From: Eublepharis macularius
Taxonomy: Eukaryota; Chordata; Lepidosauria; Squamata; Eublepharidae
NCBI RefSeq assembly: GCF_028583425.1
Contig: NC_072797.1
Coordinates: 20,432,001 to 20,496,000 of the forward strand
Length of the DNA: 64,000 nucleotides
Direction of reading: 5' to 3'
Positions 41,349-52,592 of this stretch are shown piece after piece; position 1 is the first letter of the stretch; the number at the start of each line of letters is the position of its first letter. The notes beneath the pieces were generated by a model that did no database searches, was not told the origin of the DNA, and saw nothing but the letters and a program-made list of their open reading frames with translations. Made by a program: the position numbers and the translations under genes.

Positions 41349-42799
41349 AACACAATTATGTAGCTGTAAATCCCATTCCTTTTTATTCAACTTGCCTCTG
41401 TGCTATAATCTTAAGTTACCTACTCCTGTGTGTGTTAACTTGGAAGCAAGTTCTACAAAATCCAATAGATCCCAGTGTGGAAGATTCCAGTCCTGTTTAT
41501 CTATCCTTTTGAAATCAAAGTAAATTGAAGCTGATCCACACAATCGCTCTACACAGCTAGCTGCTTTCCCCCACGTCCCCTAAATTATACCGTGAAGTTA
41601 TCTTTCGTCAGTAGCACACATTGTGACTTTGCCATTGGTCACCCCACATTGGACAGGTTTGCGGCAATGTGCAAAACCGTGAGTGACCAACTGTTCATAA
41701 AAGAATTGCGTTGCTGGATCAGACCGATGTACTCATTCACAAGAAGGCCAGAGTGGAAACGGTGCATTGGAGGCTGCAAAAAATCACTTGCCCCCAGACA
41801 GAAATGGTCCTTTTCACATTGGAAGCTTGCCCTTCCTTGTGAATGTATGTCTCTAAAATCAAAGCGTTCCAGGTCAATATGTTATGGCCGGTGTTCGGAG
41901 ATCGCAGGTTCAGAGGCACCCTGGAAATACATCTGATGGCTTCAGCAGGGCTACTCTTAAGTAGGGCACGTTCTATAGCAGTCAAAGCGTTTCCTCCCCC
42001 ACTGTCTATGTTTTGATGTGCTGGTGCTTTGAAGATCATAGCTAACCTATTCTGGAAAAGAGCAGGGAAAAGAAGATAGAGGAGGCGCTCCCCTTTATTT
42101 ATTGGAATGGCCACTAAATACTGAATGGGGACGGGACAGAGGGATTGTGCTGGAGGCAGGCTGCCCTCGCGATCCACCAACCTGCCTTTGGATGGATCAC
42201 ACACGGCATCAAGCCCTTCCCATGAGCTCTGCTTAGGACTGCACTGTGCTTCTTGGATGTCAGTCCTACTGGTGCCTGCCTGCAAGCAAGAGCCTAATGC
42301 TAAGCTTGTGTCTTTGAGAGTCAAGCACATGCAAGCGCTGTAGCCCTGGGGTGTCCCACAGCCCAGCCTGTGGCGCAGTAGCGTGGAAAAGAAACGCGGG
42401 TGGCCCCTTTGCCTTTTTCTGTGAATCAAACTGCCCTGCTGTTTGGCTGACATTACAGTCATTTCTCTTCGTCTGGAAGGATCTTAACAGGACTGTGTCG
42501 TTTGGTCTCCTGGCACTTCCAAAGACCCCCAGGTAGCTCGCTTCCCCCTCCCTCATCTTTCCTGGGGTTGTTCTGCCTGGGGGAAGAAGGGGGTGTCGGC
42601 TGAGATCCCCACACTTTGCTATGGTGTGTGTGTGGTCCATTCCCCCAGTCCGAATTAGACTTGATTCAGAACATATTTGCCTTTGGGACTCGGGCGACAA
42701 ATATGCCTCTGTCCTGACGCCAAAGCCCTGTGCATCTTTGATTTTCTAGGGTTGTCTCTGGCTGGGGAGGGGGTGCCCTGAGCTGACTCCATCCTCCTC

Positions 42800-44600
42800 G
42801 CCCATCCCCCCATCCATCCCCCTCTCACCTGGGAAGCGCTCTGCAGTGGGATCCTCCATCTCTGGCCCCTCCGGCCCTTGGGGTTCCCCGGCCGGCATTT
42901 TGGGGAAACAGTCCCTGGGGCTCCTCTTCTCCACCTCTTCCCCGGGCCTGACGGTGCCACTGGCATCCTGGCCCTGAAAGCCTCCCAGAAGGGGGTCCTC
43001 TTTGGTAAATCCCAAGATGGCTTCTATGCTGTGCAGCCTCGACGGGTTCCCCCCGGGGCTCCTCACCAAGTGGCCGGCGAGAGAGAAGCTTCCGTCGGTC
43101 ATGTTCAGAAGGGGGCTCTGCTGCAGGTGCATGGGGGAGGCCTGGCAGAGGGGCGGCAGCTGGAGCAGAGGCCTCGAGCCCCCCTTTGCAGATCCCCCGG
43201 GCTCCCCGGCGCCACGCACAGGGCAAGCCCCAGCGCTTCTCGGCTCCCTCCAGCAGGATCTTCCGACGGCTGCCCTCGCAGGCGTCCAGCCCCAGCCCGC
43301 CTCGGCTCTGAGCTAAGCCCCGGAGCTGCCTCCTTCGAAGCGGCAGCTTGGATCGTCCTTGCTGAGCCGAGGATCAGCGTCCAGCCCCGACCTTCCTCCG
43401 GGCTCGCCCACGCCGACCTCCCTAGACGTGGCGGCCGCTGAGGCGGGGGTTCAACGCCGCGGTCCGACCCCCGGAGGCTGCTCCCGGCTTGTTGCTCCCG
43501 ATCCCGATAGCCCGCAGCTCTGGGGGCCTTGTGAGACTCGGGGGGGCGGACGCACCTGAGTTAATGGGGCACCCTCCGCTTCAGGCCACGCCCCCTTGTC
43601 CCGCAAATCACAGCCAGGACCGCCCAGCGTTGAAATTGACACGCTGAAATTGACAGCGCCGGAGGGGAAAGGAGCGCCCGGGGGGGGGGGGTTGTGGGGA
43701 GAAGGGCGCAGTATCGCCCAGAGGTGCTCCCTCCGCAAGAGCCAGAGCCGAAGCTCTTCCAAACCCATTGAAGTCAACGGGCTTAGAAAAGTATAAATAG
43801 CCCCTTAAAGACCAACTCGATGGCCTGTTAAGGCGCTATTGGACTCGGCTCTTGCTCTTCGGCTGCAGACCGACGCGGCCACCCTCCTGAAACTATCCCC
43901 CACCTCCAAGCTCAACTTTACTCGAGAGGAGATCGGGATCGACTCCGACCTGATCGAAGAGAAAACCTCTGCACTGTAAAAGCAGAAAACCGATTGCCTA
44001 AGTGACCAGCGGAGCAAAACCCGATGGTTAGAAGAAACCAGCGAGGTCCTGCGCGGCCCTCATGCTAGAAGGCAACATTGGATTGAGAACCGATTCCCAC
44101 CCCCCACCCCCACCCGCTTTCAAACCCGGGGTGCCTGTCTTTCGTGAGATGGCTTTTGCCAAGCGAGGCTCTCTCGATCTGGCAAGAGGTAAATCGGAGG
44201 AAGGTCCCCTTTGGGCGGAAAACGAATGATAGAAGGGGCAGAGTTCTAAGCGCAGCAGCTGGTTTGGGGAAAGTTTCCAAAGTTCCCTAGAAGTGAACGG
44301 ACGCCTTTCCAGAAAATTGGCTCGCAGGCCGGACGAAAGTAGTTGAGAAGAGCCCTGCGGCATCAGCCCCGGCCGGGGCCCGTCTCTGCCAGCACCCTGT
44401 TTCGCACAGCGGCCAGCCAGTCACCCCGGAGGGCCAACAGCAGGGGACAGCGTCCCCGGCCTCCCCCGATGGTGCCTCCTGGCCCGGGATCCGGAGATTC
44501 TCTGCCTTTCAGTGTGGAGGTTTACTTTGAAGACCGTCAGCGGATCCAGAGGCTCTTTGCAGTGTAATCCTATGCGACGCTTTCCGAGGGGGGCGTGTTG
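42800..44600. promoter_or_regulatory. RAX: CpG-rich region over the RAX start
   Basis: CpG dinucleotides and GC content rise sharply across exon 1 and its upstream side (for example around 43190-43480 and 44340-44560), unlike the rest of the window. Developmental homeobox genes usually start in CpG islands. No TATA box was identified for the minus-strand start, so the start site is not placed. Confidence 0.65.
42829..43132 (-). CDS. RAX: RAX homeobox protein, exon 1 (N-terminus, octapeptide)
   Basis: 304 bases, starting at ATG 43130-43132 and ending at the donor CAG|GTGAGA (GT at 42827-42828) in phase 1, which fits exon 2. The start was chosen because Met-His-Leu is how other RAX proteins begin, followed by Asp-Gly-Ser-Phe-Ser-Leu-Ala-Gly-His-Leu. 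An in-frame ATG upstream at 43217-43219 would add 29 residues but has no counterpart I know of. The octapeptide His-Ser-Ile-Glu-Ala-Ile-Leu-Gly, a co-repressor docking motif in paired-type proteins, is at residues 34-41. The following residues 42-101 are low-complexity, Pro/Gly/Glu-rich and divergent from mammalian RAX. Complete protein: 332 residues (human 346). Confidence 0.95.
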
Positions 44601-44754
44601 GGAGCAAAACCGTGCAGGAGTCCAGTGGCACTCGAAAGGCTGGCAGCGTTGATTCGAGCATAAACGTGCCGGAGCCAGAACTCTTTCCATCAGCCGTCTT
44701 TCAAGAAACTTGAAATACATTTTGTTCGCCTCTAAATATCACCGGACGACTTTT

Positions 44755-44965
44755 TTTATCCAATGCAGTGCTACTTCAGTAAGCCCACTGCAATCAATGG
44801 TTTACGCTGGAGTAACTTTACACAGGATTGCACCGTTCGCTTTTTTTTTTTTTTTTTGGACAGTGCAGTCCTAAACAGAGAGTTGCGCTCTTCCAAATCC
44901 ATTGAAGTCAATGGGCTTAGAAAAGTATAAACTCCGTTTAGGTTGGGGCTGTTAAACCCTTAATT
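44755..44965. mobile_element. Two adjacent short palindromic MITE copies
   Basis: First copy: CAGTGCTACTTCAGTAAGCC...GTAACTTTACACAGGATTGCAC. Second: GTGCAGTCCTAAACAGAGAG...CAATGGGCTTAGAAAAG. A run of 17 T lies between them (44841-44858). Same family as 4532-4625. A third piece lies at 43755-43800. Confidence 0.55.
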
Positions 44966-45570
44966 AATTAATTGCTCGGTCATTTAATAAACGTAAATCT
45001 ATAAACGTAAGAAAAAGCGACTAGGAAGGGCGAGAAGAGAGCGCGAACGGGCCCTGATAGCCGGAGCGTCCTTAAAGCACGGCATATGTTTGGAGATCTT
45101 TGATGCTCTCCTGCCCTCGCCACGATTTGGCTCTCCTTCTAACCGATGCTCGTCCCCTTCCCAGCTCACAATATAGTCCCCCCACTTCTTCTTGTCGAGT
45201 TATATACTAGAGAGAGATCGTAAACACACAGGCAAAGCAGATCTCGAAGGGAAACTCCGTTACGCTCATTTGTGGGATAGAAACAGATTTAAACCCAGTG
45301 ACAAAAACGATTTCACCCCTTGGAATGTAAAACCAGTTCCACGCACACGCACTCCCTGTCCTTCATCGGAGCTGGGTGGGTTCAAGGAAGAGGAATCGTT
45401 TGTTCTGTGAAAGCGCGTCATTTCCAGCGAAATCACACATACGCCCGTCCACTAGTTTTTAAAGCCCTTCGATGTTCCGTGGGAAATCCAATTGGAAATG
45501 TCGCTTCTTACTTTGCAGTCGAGTAATCGCTTGTTCGTTGCACCGCCCCTTGCTATCATTTCCAGTTATT
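44966..45570. other. No recognised feature (upstream of RAX)
   Basis: Repeat-poor, moderately GC-rich, with TTAATTAATTAATTG at 44960-44974. Could hold RAX promoter-proximal control sequence; not testable here. Confidence 0.35.
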
Positions 45571-45574
45571 AATT

Positions 45575-45792
45575 ATTTTATTTATTGAATGATATAACAA
45601 TGATAAAAATAACCATAACACTAAAAATTGCTCTTCCAGACGGATGAAGGCACGCTCAGAGCGGAGAACATGGGCAGTGCTGTTGGACAGAGAAGAGCGC
45701 CTCGCTCGAGGCCACCTGCTGAGCTCATGGCAGTGGTGGGAGTCGAGCCAACCGAGGGCTGATTCCCACTTAACCACTATGCTATCTATTGC
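45575..45792 (-). repeat. tRNA-derived SINE
   Basis: Complement of the head CTTAACCACTATGCTA (45770) and of the B-box region GGAGTCGAGCCAACCGAG (45740). Confidence 0.6.
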
Positions 45793-45954
45793 CGCAGTCG
45801 TAATTGTTGCTCTTCTACACACTATATTCCATTTTGGGGGCAAGGCACTCCAAATTATACCTGGACACGTTTCAATTTAAAAATATAACAATAGTTTCGA
45901 TTCTGATTGTACTAATAGTTAGACAATACTTCGACAATACATATAACAATAGTT

Positions 45955-46170
45955 TGTTTATCTACCACTGTTCTAGAGAGATCAGTGTGCCGCTCAGAGT
46001 GGTAAACAAAGTCAGTGTTATTATTATCCTCGCAATGCAGCTGGGGAGCTGGGGCCGAGAGGAGGGGCTTACTCAAGGCCACCTGCTGAGCTCAGGCAAT
46101 GGTGGGAGTCGAACCAGCAGAGTGATGGTTCACAGCCCAACCATCACATAACCGCTGCTGCTGCTGCTTC
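45955..46170 (-). repeat. tRNA-derived SINE with CTG run
   Basis: GGAGTCGAACCAGCAGAG and CGCTCAGAGTGGTAAAC mark B box and tail. The head end adjoins four to five CTG units (46153-46169). Confidence 0.6.
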
Positions 46171-46685
46171 GTCGTCAATTTTGCAGATAAAACAGATCAT
46201 CTCGCCCGGATCTTCAAGGGCCAGTTCGATGCAATGAAAAGTTTGGGCACATTGCTGGGAACAGCAGCTCCGACCAGGAAGGCGTCAGAAGAGGGAGACA
46301 TTGGTAGAGAAAGATGCTCGGGAAGGATCGCGGGGCTCTTGCGATAAAGCCATGTTCGATGCATGGCGGGAAAAAAAAATTCATTGCGCTCTTGGAGGCT
46401 GCGGCTCGGGTCCGGAAAGATGCCGGGGCTCGCCCCGCCTGTCTTCCGCGATGACTTTCTGGAAGCGCAGTCTAGTCCCGAACGCGTGAATCCGTGAGAG
46501 AGAAGCGAGTGGCTCTGAGCACGTGCAGAGTGTTTTTCTCCACTAAAAGGAGACCAGCCCTACAGGGGGGCCTATGTAAAGGATGCCTGTATATGTGCCT
46601 TCCCCCGACTCTGGGGGCAAATATCTGGAGGCAGGGCCATTCAGATGAGGAAAGAGCCTTCCTGTGGGCAGGAGTGAGGGAACAA
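46171..46685. other. No recognised feature (intergenic)
   Basis: GC-moderate, several CpGs, no assignable element. Confidence 0.4.
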
Positions 46686-46765
46686 GCCTAAGCAGGTCTA
46701 CTCGGAAGTAAACCCCATTTTAGTCACTGGGGCTTACTCCCAGGAAAGTATTTTTTAGGGTAACC
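46686..46765. mobile_element. Short palindromic MITE
   Basis: CTACTCGGAAGTAAACCCCA facing TGGGGCTTACTCCCAGGAAA. Same family as 38475. Confidence 0.55.
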
Positions 46766-46809
46766 TCGGCCTTGATGGGATTCTCTTAGTCCCCGCAACT
46801 GAACTATTC

Positions 46810-47590
46810 AAAAACCGAACTATTCAAAAAGGCTTTTTGCTCGAATGGGAGGGCTCTGTTGTAGGGAAGATGCTTCGCTAATGAGTTAGGGACCATAGAC
46901 TTCATCACGATATTGCCTTACATATTATCTATTGCTTTTAATATGTACTCCTACGCACCACCAGAGCTCCATGTTGTCTAATGTCAGTCCTAGAATTATG
47001 TTCTGTTTCAATATTTTTTCTACTCTGTATTGGATTCTTGCTAATACTATGTCTTTTAAACTTGTGTCTGTTTACCCTATGGCATCGCTTGTGGAAAAGT
47101 CCTTGATACTGTATTGAAACGTACTTGGTACTGATTGTACTAATCTCATACTGTCAGGGGTCATTGCGTAGAAAAAGAGCTGGAGGAACTCATTAGCATC
47201 TCTTTAGCATAACTGATTTGCATATGCCACACCCCTGACATCACCTATCCTGGCTGTTTTGGACCCAATCCTAGCCATTCAGGGCAGAAATTGGGCCCAA
47301 AATGGCGAAAAGGGGCTGAAAATGGCTGAAAAAGGGCCCCAAATGGTCAGGATTGGGCTGCTGCTGAGCGGGAGAATGATCCACCACCCATCAGAGGCCC
47401 AATCCAGGCCATTTTGGACCCAATCCAGGCCGAAACAGGCCCAAAATGGCGAAGAGTCAGGTGGGCGGGGCCACCTGACATGTGACCTCTTTGGGGAACT
47501 ACTGGAACTGCGTTCCTGCACGTTCCTCCTCGAAATGAGCCCTGCATACTGTGTAATCCTCCTAGAGTCTCAGTGAGAAAGGCGGACTAC
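46810..47590 (+). mobile_element. CR1/L2-type LINE 3' region, split
   Basis: The left part 46810-47154 begins AACTATTCAAAAAGGCTTTT. The right part 47545-47590 is CATACTGTGTAATCC...GAAAGGCGGACTAC. The interruption is the hAT element at 47155-47544. Confidence 0.75.
47155..47544. mobile_element. hAT element, family B, copy 1 (nested in LINE)
   Basis: Starts CAGGGGTCATTGCGTAG and ends TCGAAATGAGCCCTG. Perfect 8-base flank CATACTGT (47147-47154 and 47545-47552), itself part of the LINE. The interior contains tandem-like CAAAATGG and GGCCATTTTGG motifs. Confidence 0.85.
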
Positions 47591-47674
47591 AAACAAACAA
47601 ACAAACAAACAAACAAACAAACAAACAAACAAACAAACAAACAAACAAACAAACAAACAAACAAACAAACAAAA
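47591..47674 (+). repeat. (ACAA)n microsatellite, LINE tail
   Basis: About 20 uninterrupted ACAA units following the LINE 3' end. The length and purity suggest a slippage-prone, variable locus. Confidence 0.9.
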
Positions 47675-48355
47675 TGCTTTCAACTAAAATAAATAATGGG
47701 AAATTTGGATCATGGGATCATGTCTGGTAGTGGGGACGAAAATGGACTTTGCACATTCTCAGAATCACTGGTGACTTTTGCAATTAGCAGATGTCTCCTA
47801 GGCCTGCATTCTGGCACTGAAATTGAGTTTGTGGATTAAACTAGAAGGCCTTGAACCTTGGTTGAAATCAAACCCTTGAGGGATGCACCCCAAATCATCC
47901 AGCCGAGACTATTGATGATGATGATGATGTATTAGTGGGTGAGAAAATGAGCTGCTGTATGGGAGGTCCTGGGTTCAAATTCTTGTCCATACCACTCAAG
48001 CAGGCAAGCCATTCTCCCTCCCTGATCTACAAGCCTGCTTCCTCTGTATCTATGCATATATACCTGCTGACACTTCATGCATTTGATACACATTTACTTC
48101 TCCCAAAGCAATCTGTTGATCTCTAAAGTGTGTAAACATTAAACATACAATATAACACATTGCCATTACACCCTTAATACATGTAGTGTGGCACATCCTA
48201 CATTTAAAAAAAGAAAGCCACATCCTTGCCCCACTTTCCCAATGTGTATTTCTGTGCAGACAGAAGAACGAGGAGATGAGAGACTGGTAATGTAATCTAT
48301 GCTGACATTCTTTATATATGGAATGCTTTACCACAAAATAACAATTAGAGAAACT
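47675..48355. other. No recognised feature (intergenic)
   Basis: A short (GAT)n run at 47913-47929. Rest unassigned. Confidence 0.4.
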
Positions 48356-48426
48356 GAGGGCAGACCCAAAACTCAATTATTCAAGAGGGCTTTTTACTCA
48401 GATAGGCGGACTCTACAGTAAGGAAG

Positions 48427-49016
48427 TAGTAAAGAGTCCAGTAGCACCTTTAAGACCAACCAACTTTATTGTAGCATACAGGGGTTATTTCGTGGAAAAA
48501 GAACTGGAGGAACATATCAGCATAACTCATTAGCATAACTCATTAGCATATGCCACACCCCTTGCCATCACTGGAAGTGTGTCATTAGTGTAACTGATTT
48601 GCATGTGCCACACCCCCTGACATCACCTATCCTGGCTGTTTTGGACCCAATCCTGGCCATTCAGGGATGAAATAGGGCCCAAAATGGCAAAAAGGGGCTG
48701 AAAATGGCCCAAAAGGGGCCCAAAATGGTCAGGATCAGGCTGCTGTTGAGTCCCCCAATCCAGGCTGAAACGGGCCCTAAATGGCCGAGAGTCAGGTGGG
48801 CAAGGCCGCCTGACATGTGACCTCTTTGGGGAACTGCCGAAAGTGCGTTCCTGCATGTTCCCCCTTGAAATGAGCCCTGGTAGCATACATTTTGAGAACC
48901 ACAGCTCTCTTCGTCAGATGCAGTTCTCGAAAGCTAGTTGGTTAGTCTTAAAGGTGTTATTGGGTTCTTTACTATTTTGCAACTACAGACTAACATGGCA
49001 AACTCCTCTGGAACTA
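48427..49016. mobile_element. Penelope-like element nested in LINE
   Basis: Flanked by the perfect 8-base repeat TAAGGAAG (48419-48426 and 49017-49024). Left piece AAGAGTCCAGTAGCACCTTT with inverted right piece AAAGGTGTTATTGGGTTCTT, ending GACTAACATGGCAAACTCC. A minus-strand core CTGACGA with stem II GAGAGC/GTTCTC is recognisable near 48900-48918, but the following GAAA is changed to AAAA. A hAT element (48479-48879) is inserted in it. Confidence 0.65.
48479..48879. mobile_element. hAT element, family B, copy 2 (doubly nested)
   Basis: CAGGGGTTATTTCGTGG to TTGAAATGAGCCCTG, 401 bases. Perfect 8-base flank GTAGCATA (48471-48478 and 48880-48887). Carries TTAGCATAACTCATTAGCAT repeats near its left end. 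Confidence 0.87.
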
Positions 49017-49140
49017 TAAGGAAGCATTCTCAAAATAGATGCATAAGTAAAAGGACAGGGGCTATAAGCTTTACTACTACGTACTGTCTGTTGCTGTAAA
49101 TATGATACTACTGGATAGTTTCTATGTTGCTTAATATGCC

Positions 49141-49606
49141 ACACTGGCAGGAACTGCTGTGCTCATGGGCACGGAGTTACCACCCTCATGGTGGGGCCTC
49201 GGCTTCTCCCAAAATTTCCTCCAGAGATCCGTTTCTCTGGAGGACATGGCAGCTTCAAATGGGAAGGCGGACTCTATGTGGCATGAGATCCGCACTGGTC
49301 TCCCTCCCCTCCCCATACTCCCTCCTCTCAAGGCATCACCCTTGAATCTCTAGGAATTCCCTAAACCAAAGAGGTAGCCCTGCACACAGTGGAAATCACT
49401 GAGCAGATAAATAATACCACGAACACAGCTTTCCCAGATGAGAAACTGTGTCAGCTCTCTCTTTGCTGCCCTGCTTCTGTTACTTAGCAGGATGGAGAAT
49501 TGTGTAACATCTAGGCTGAGTGTTTATTTCTCTCCAGTGCAGGCATTTAAGGCCTGCCTGGGAGTGAGCCAAAGGGCTCTTGGCCAAGCCGGCCTTCAGT
49601 CTGAGA
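49141..49606. other. No recognised feature (intergenic)
   Basis: Nothing supportable seen. Confidence 0.4.
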
Positions 49607-49866
49607 GTAGGGCTGGCAACCCTCATTGCCTGCCACCACTTTGAGTGGCAGGGGGAGAAATATTGTTAAAAATCAGTGTCACATGTGCCATAGAGTTACT
49701 TCCCGAGAAAGCCCAGAAGTATAGAGTTTCTGGCAATTCCTAGAGCTACATGATGTCACTTCTGGGTTTTCCTGGAAGTAACATAATGCATACATGAGGC
49801 AATGCACCCCCATGTCCCTGCACCCCAAGCTACCACCAGGTGTCAGGCTAGTCCAAGCAACCCTAT
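49607..49866. mobile_element. GGTTGCCAAC-type transposon, probable
   Basis: TAGGGCTGGCAACCCTC left edge, CCAAGCAACCCTA right edge. Similar internal motifs (ACTTCTGGGTTTTCC...GGAAGTAAC) recur at 49920-50050, so a second related piece probably follows. Confidence 0.4.
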
Positions 49867-50268
49867 CTGGCAACCGGTGGAGGATCAGAGGGCAGGGACA
49901 AGAGGGGATAGTGCTGGTGACAGTGTGATGTCATTTCCAGGGAAAATCCAGAAGTAACATCACACCTCTCTAGAAAGCACTAGAAACCATAGAGTTTCTG
50001 GCAATTCCTAGAGAGGACTGCTGTCACTTCTGGGTTTTCCCTGGAAGTGATGTCACACCATTGGCCCAACACCACCAACACTTAGAGAGGCAGTGGGAAA
50101 TGTGAGCTGCATGTGCCTTAGCTCTTTGCCTGACAGTTGTAGCCTAGAACTGGCAAGAATATTCCCTGGAAAAGGGATCTGCACTGCAGTTAGAAGCCTT
50201 TACTCCCTCCTCTCTCCCTGTTCGTACGTTTTTGTATTATTATTAGACTTTATTTTTTGTTGTGAGCT

Positions 50269-50470
50269 TCCAGCTCTGGGTTGGGAAATCCCTGGAGATT
50301 CGGGAGCAGAGCATGGGAAGTGCTGGGTCTAGGGAGAGAAGGAAGCTGAGCAGTGATGCGATGACATAGAATTCAGTTTCCGAAGCTGCCGTTTTCTCCA
50401 AGGGATCTGATCTCTGTACTCTGGAGAACAGTTGCAATTCAGGCCCTGCCTTGATGTTGGTAACCCTCTC
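50269..50470. mobile_element. GGTTGCCAAC-type transposon
   Basis: AGCTCTGGGTTGGGAAATCC start, CTGATCTCTGTACTCTGGAG interior, GATGTTGGTAACCCTCT end. Confidence 0.6.
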
Positions 50471-51478
50471 TTTGGGTATCCATTTGGGGAGAAAGGTGGG
50501 TAATCCACACAACAAAATGCAACAACATAGCAGTGGAAATTTTTTCCTGTCCTGTGATGCGGAGAGTATTGCTGGACCATGGGGAAAGACATAGGAAAGA
50601 GGCAGTCAAAAAGCGATGAGCTGGTCCCCCTTCACCTTTTTTAGCTGAACCAGCAGGTTGGCTTAATGTAGGATTCACACACCTTCTCCCCACCCACCCC
50701 CACCTACTGTTTCTTCCAAGAAGGTAACATTTTTTGAGTTTCATGCCGCAAATCTGTATCAATGCCATCTTCTCTCCTTGTTTTCTAATTAGCCTAATTG
50801 AATTCACATTGCTTAAAAGTGGGCGCCCAAGATGTTTAGCTTGATGGGATGACGCCTTTGAGCTCCACCGATCCTATTAGCCGTAAGAAGAATGAAAATC
50901 CCAAGGAGGGCTGAGGCTTCGATAGCAGCAGCCGTTCTCACGTCAGGGATCCTGGTAAGCCGGTCCTCCCCTTTTTCCCTCTGAGCTCTGCACTGCTTCA
51001 TAGGTAGAACATAAGAAGACCCCCTGCTGGAGCACACCGGTGGACCACACAGTGGCCAACCAGTTTCCCTGGAGGGCCAACAACTGGGACACAGAGGCGA
51101 AGGCCCTCCCCAATGTTGCCTCCTAAAGCTCGGTTTTAGAGTGTAAGTTTCATTACTCACCATAGCATAAAATCACCCTAGCTTAAATTTAGTAGAATCA
51201 TGGTTACCATAGCTACACTGGCGTTCCAAAATTCTTTAGGAGCAGAACTTTGTAGATAACTGCATGAATTGAGAAGCTACCAGTTATGCATATCACGGTC
51301 AACACACAATCCTTCCGAAACACACAGTCACATTTTCATCTGAAACGAACATCACCTACTGAAGCAGAAAACATGCATAGTGCCTGATTAACAGAATCAC
51401 AAGGTGCTGTCTGATTCTGCTATGCACAGTTAGATACCCCCAATTGTAATGTATGAAAACAGTCTGCAGTTACATGTA
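50471..51478. other. No recognised feature (intergenic)
   Basis: About 1 kb without gene or clear repeat. TTAGCCTAATTGAATTC (50789) is AT-rich but unremarkable. Confidence 0.4.
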
Positions 51479-51479
51479 A

Positions 51480-52025
51480 ATGTTATGTTATGTGCTATCA
51501 AGTCACCTCCGACCTATAGTGACCCATGAATGAAAGACCTCCAAAACATCCTGTCATTAACAGACTTGCTCAGATCTTGCAAACTGGAGGACGAGGCTTC
51601 TTTTATTGAGTCAAGCCATCTTGTTTTCCTACTGCCTTCCACTTTGCCTAGCATTATTGACTTTTCCAAAGAATCTTGTCTTCTCATGATGTGACCAAAC
51701 TACAATAGCCTCAGTTTTGTCATTTTAGCTTCTAGGGAGAATTCAGGCTTGATCTAGTACCCACTTATTGGTCTTTTTGGCCGCCCATGGTATTTGCAAA
51801 ACTCCCCTCCAGCACCACATTTCAAATGAATCAACTTTCTTCCCGTCAGCGTTCTTCATTGTCCAACATTCACATCCATACATAGTAATGGGGAATACCA
51901 TAGTTTGGATTAGCCTGATCTTTATAAAGAGGCATCTTTATCTTTAAGGATCTTTTCTAGTTCCCTCGCAGCCGCACTTCCAAGGCTCAATCTTCTTCTG
52001 ATTTCTAATCTCTTACCTTGAAAAC
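51480..52025 (-). mobile_element. BovB (RTE) LINE 3' fragment
   Basis: On the plus strand: AAGTCACCTCCGACCTATAG, CAGACTTGCTCAGATCTTGC, CTCCAGCACCACATTTC, GTTCTTCATTGTCCAACATT, CACATCCATACATAGTAATG. This is the complement of the C-terminal BovB reverse-transcriptase region plus 3' end. About 545 bases, with many stops, so inactive. Confidence 0.8.
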
Positions 52026-52584
52026 CCTATGATGATGAGCCATGTAAATAGGTATCACAAAGTCCTGGCTTGTTCAGTGAAAAGTAACTAAAGGCAGCCG
52101 AGGTTCTGAGTGGCAGAGGGAAAGGGGTGCTTAATCCCACTTTTCCCTCTGCAGGATGTGAGTCACGTGTTTGCACGGTTGCAGTTCTGTTTCGTATGAC
52201 ATCTGGGCTGCCTGTGACCTTCGGTAAAGTGTGCTTTCTCCTGGGCTCCCTAATTAGGGCTTTTGTTGTCTGTCTGCCATTTTCTACTAGAGGTGTGCCC
52301 ACTCACTCTGCTCACCAATCCAGTATCTTGCTGCACTTGCTTTATTTAAGGATAGCTTGAATACTGAACAAACTGTTCTGCCTCCTGCCAAAAGAGCTGC
52401 GACACTATGTGATGAAGCAACTGCAATAGTGATCATCCTTCTTTGCAATCTGTAGCCAAAATTATGTCAGGTGCTCAGGATCACCTGTCATATCCAACAC
52501 CTCCCTGCAGCTGAAGCTGATGCTGTTGGGGTGATTCTGTTATTTGAAACCAGGGTGGGAAACTGGGAACAGGAGGTGTTTGTT
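52026..52584. other. No recognised feature (intergenic)
   Basis: Nothing supportable seen. Confidence 0.4.
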
Positions 52585-52592
52585 CTTATTGT

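Larger units (their letters stand above)
40383..42828 (-). other. RAX: RAX intron 1 (2,446 bases)
   Basis: Donor GTGAGA begins at 42828 and acceptor AG is at 40383-40384. It holds the three SINEs at 40570, 40770 and 41135. The stretch from about 41346 to 42828 has no recognised repeat. The long minus-strand frame 41737-42462 has no recognisable content. Confidence 0.9.
48360..49140 (+). mobile_element. CR1/L2-type LINE 3' fragment, split by nested insertions
   Basis: The left piece 48360-48426 (ACTCAATTATTCAAGAGGGC) and right piece 49017-49140 (TACTGTCTGTTGCTGTAAAT) are consecutive parts of the LINE family at 19365. A Penelope-like element lies between them. Confidence 0.6.

Noticed and set aside
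41737..42462. Minus-strand open frame of 241 codons in RAX intron 1
   Set aside because: No recognisable domain, skewed composition, no start or splice context, and it lies within an intron. Treated as chance.
42878..43441. Plus-strand open frames across the CpG-rich region
   Set aside because: They are antisense to RAX exon 1 and arise from high GC content, which makes stop codons rare.
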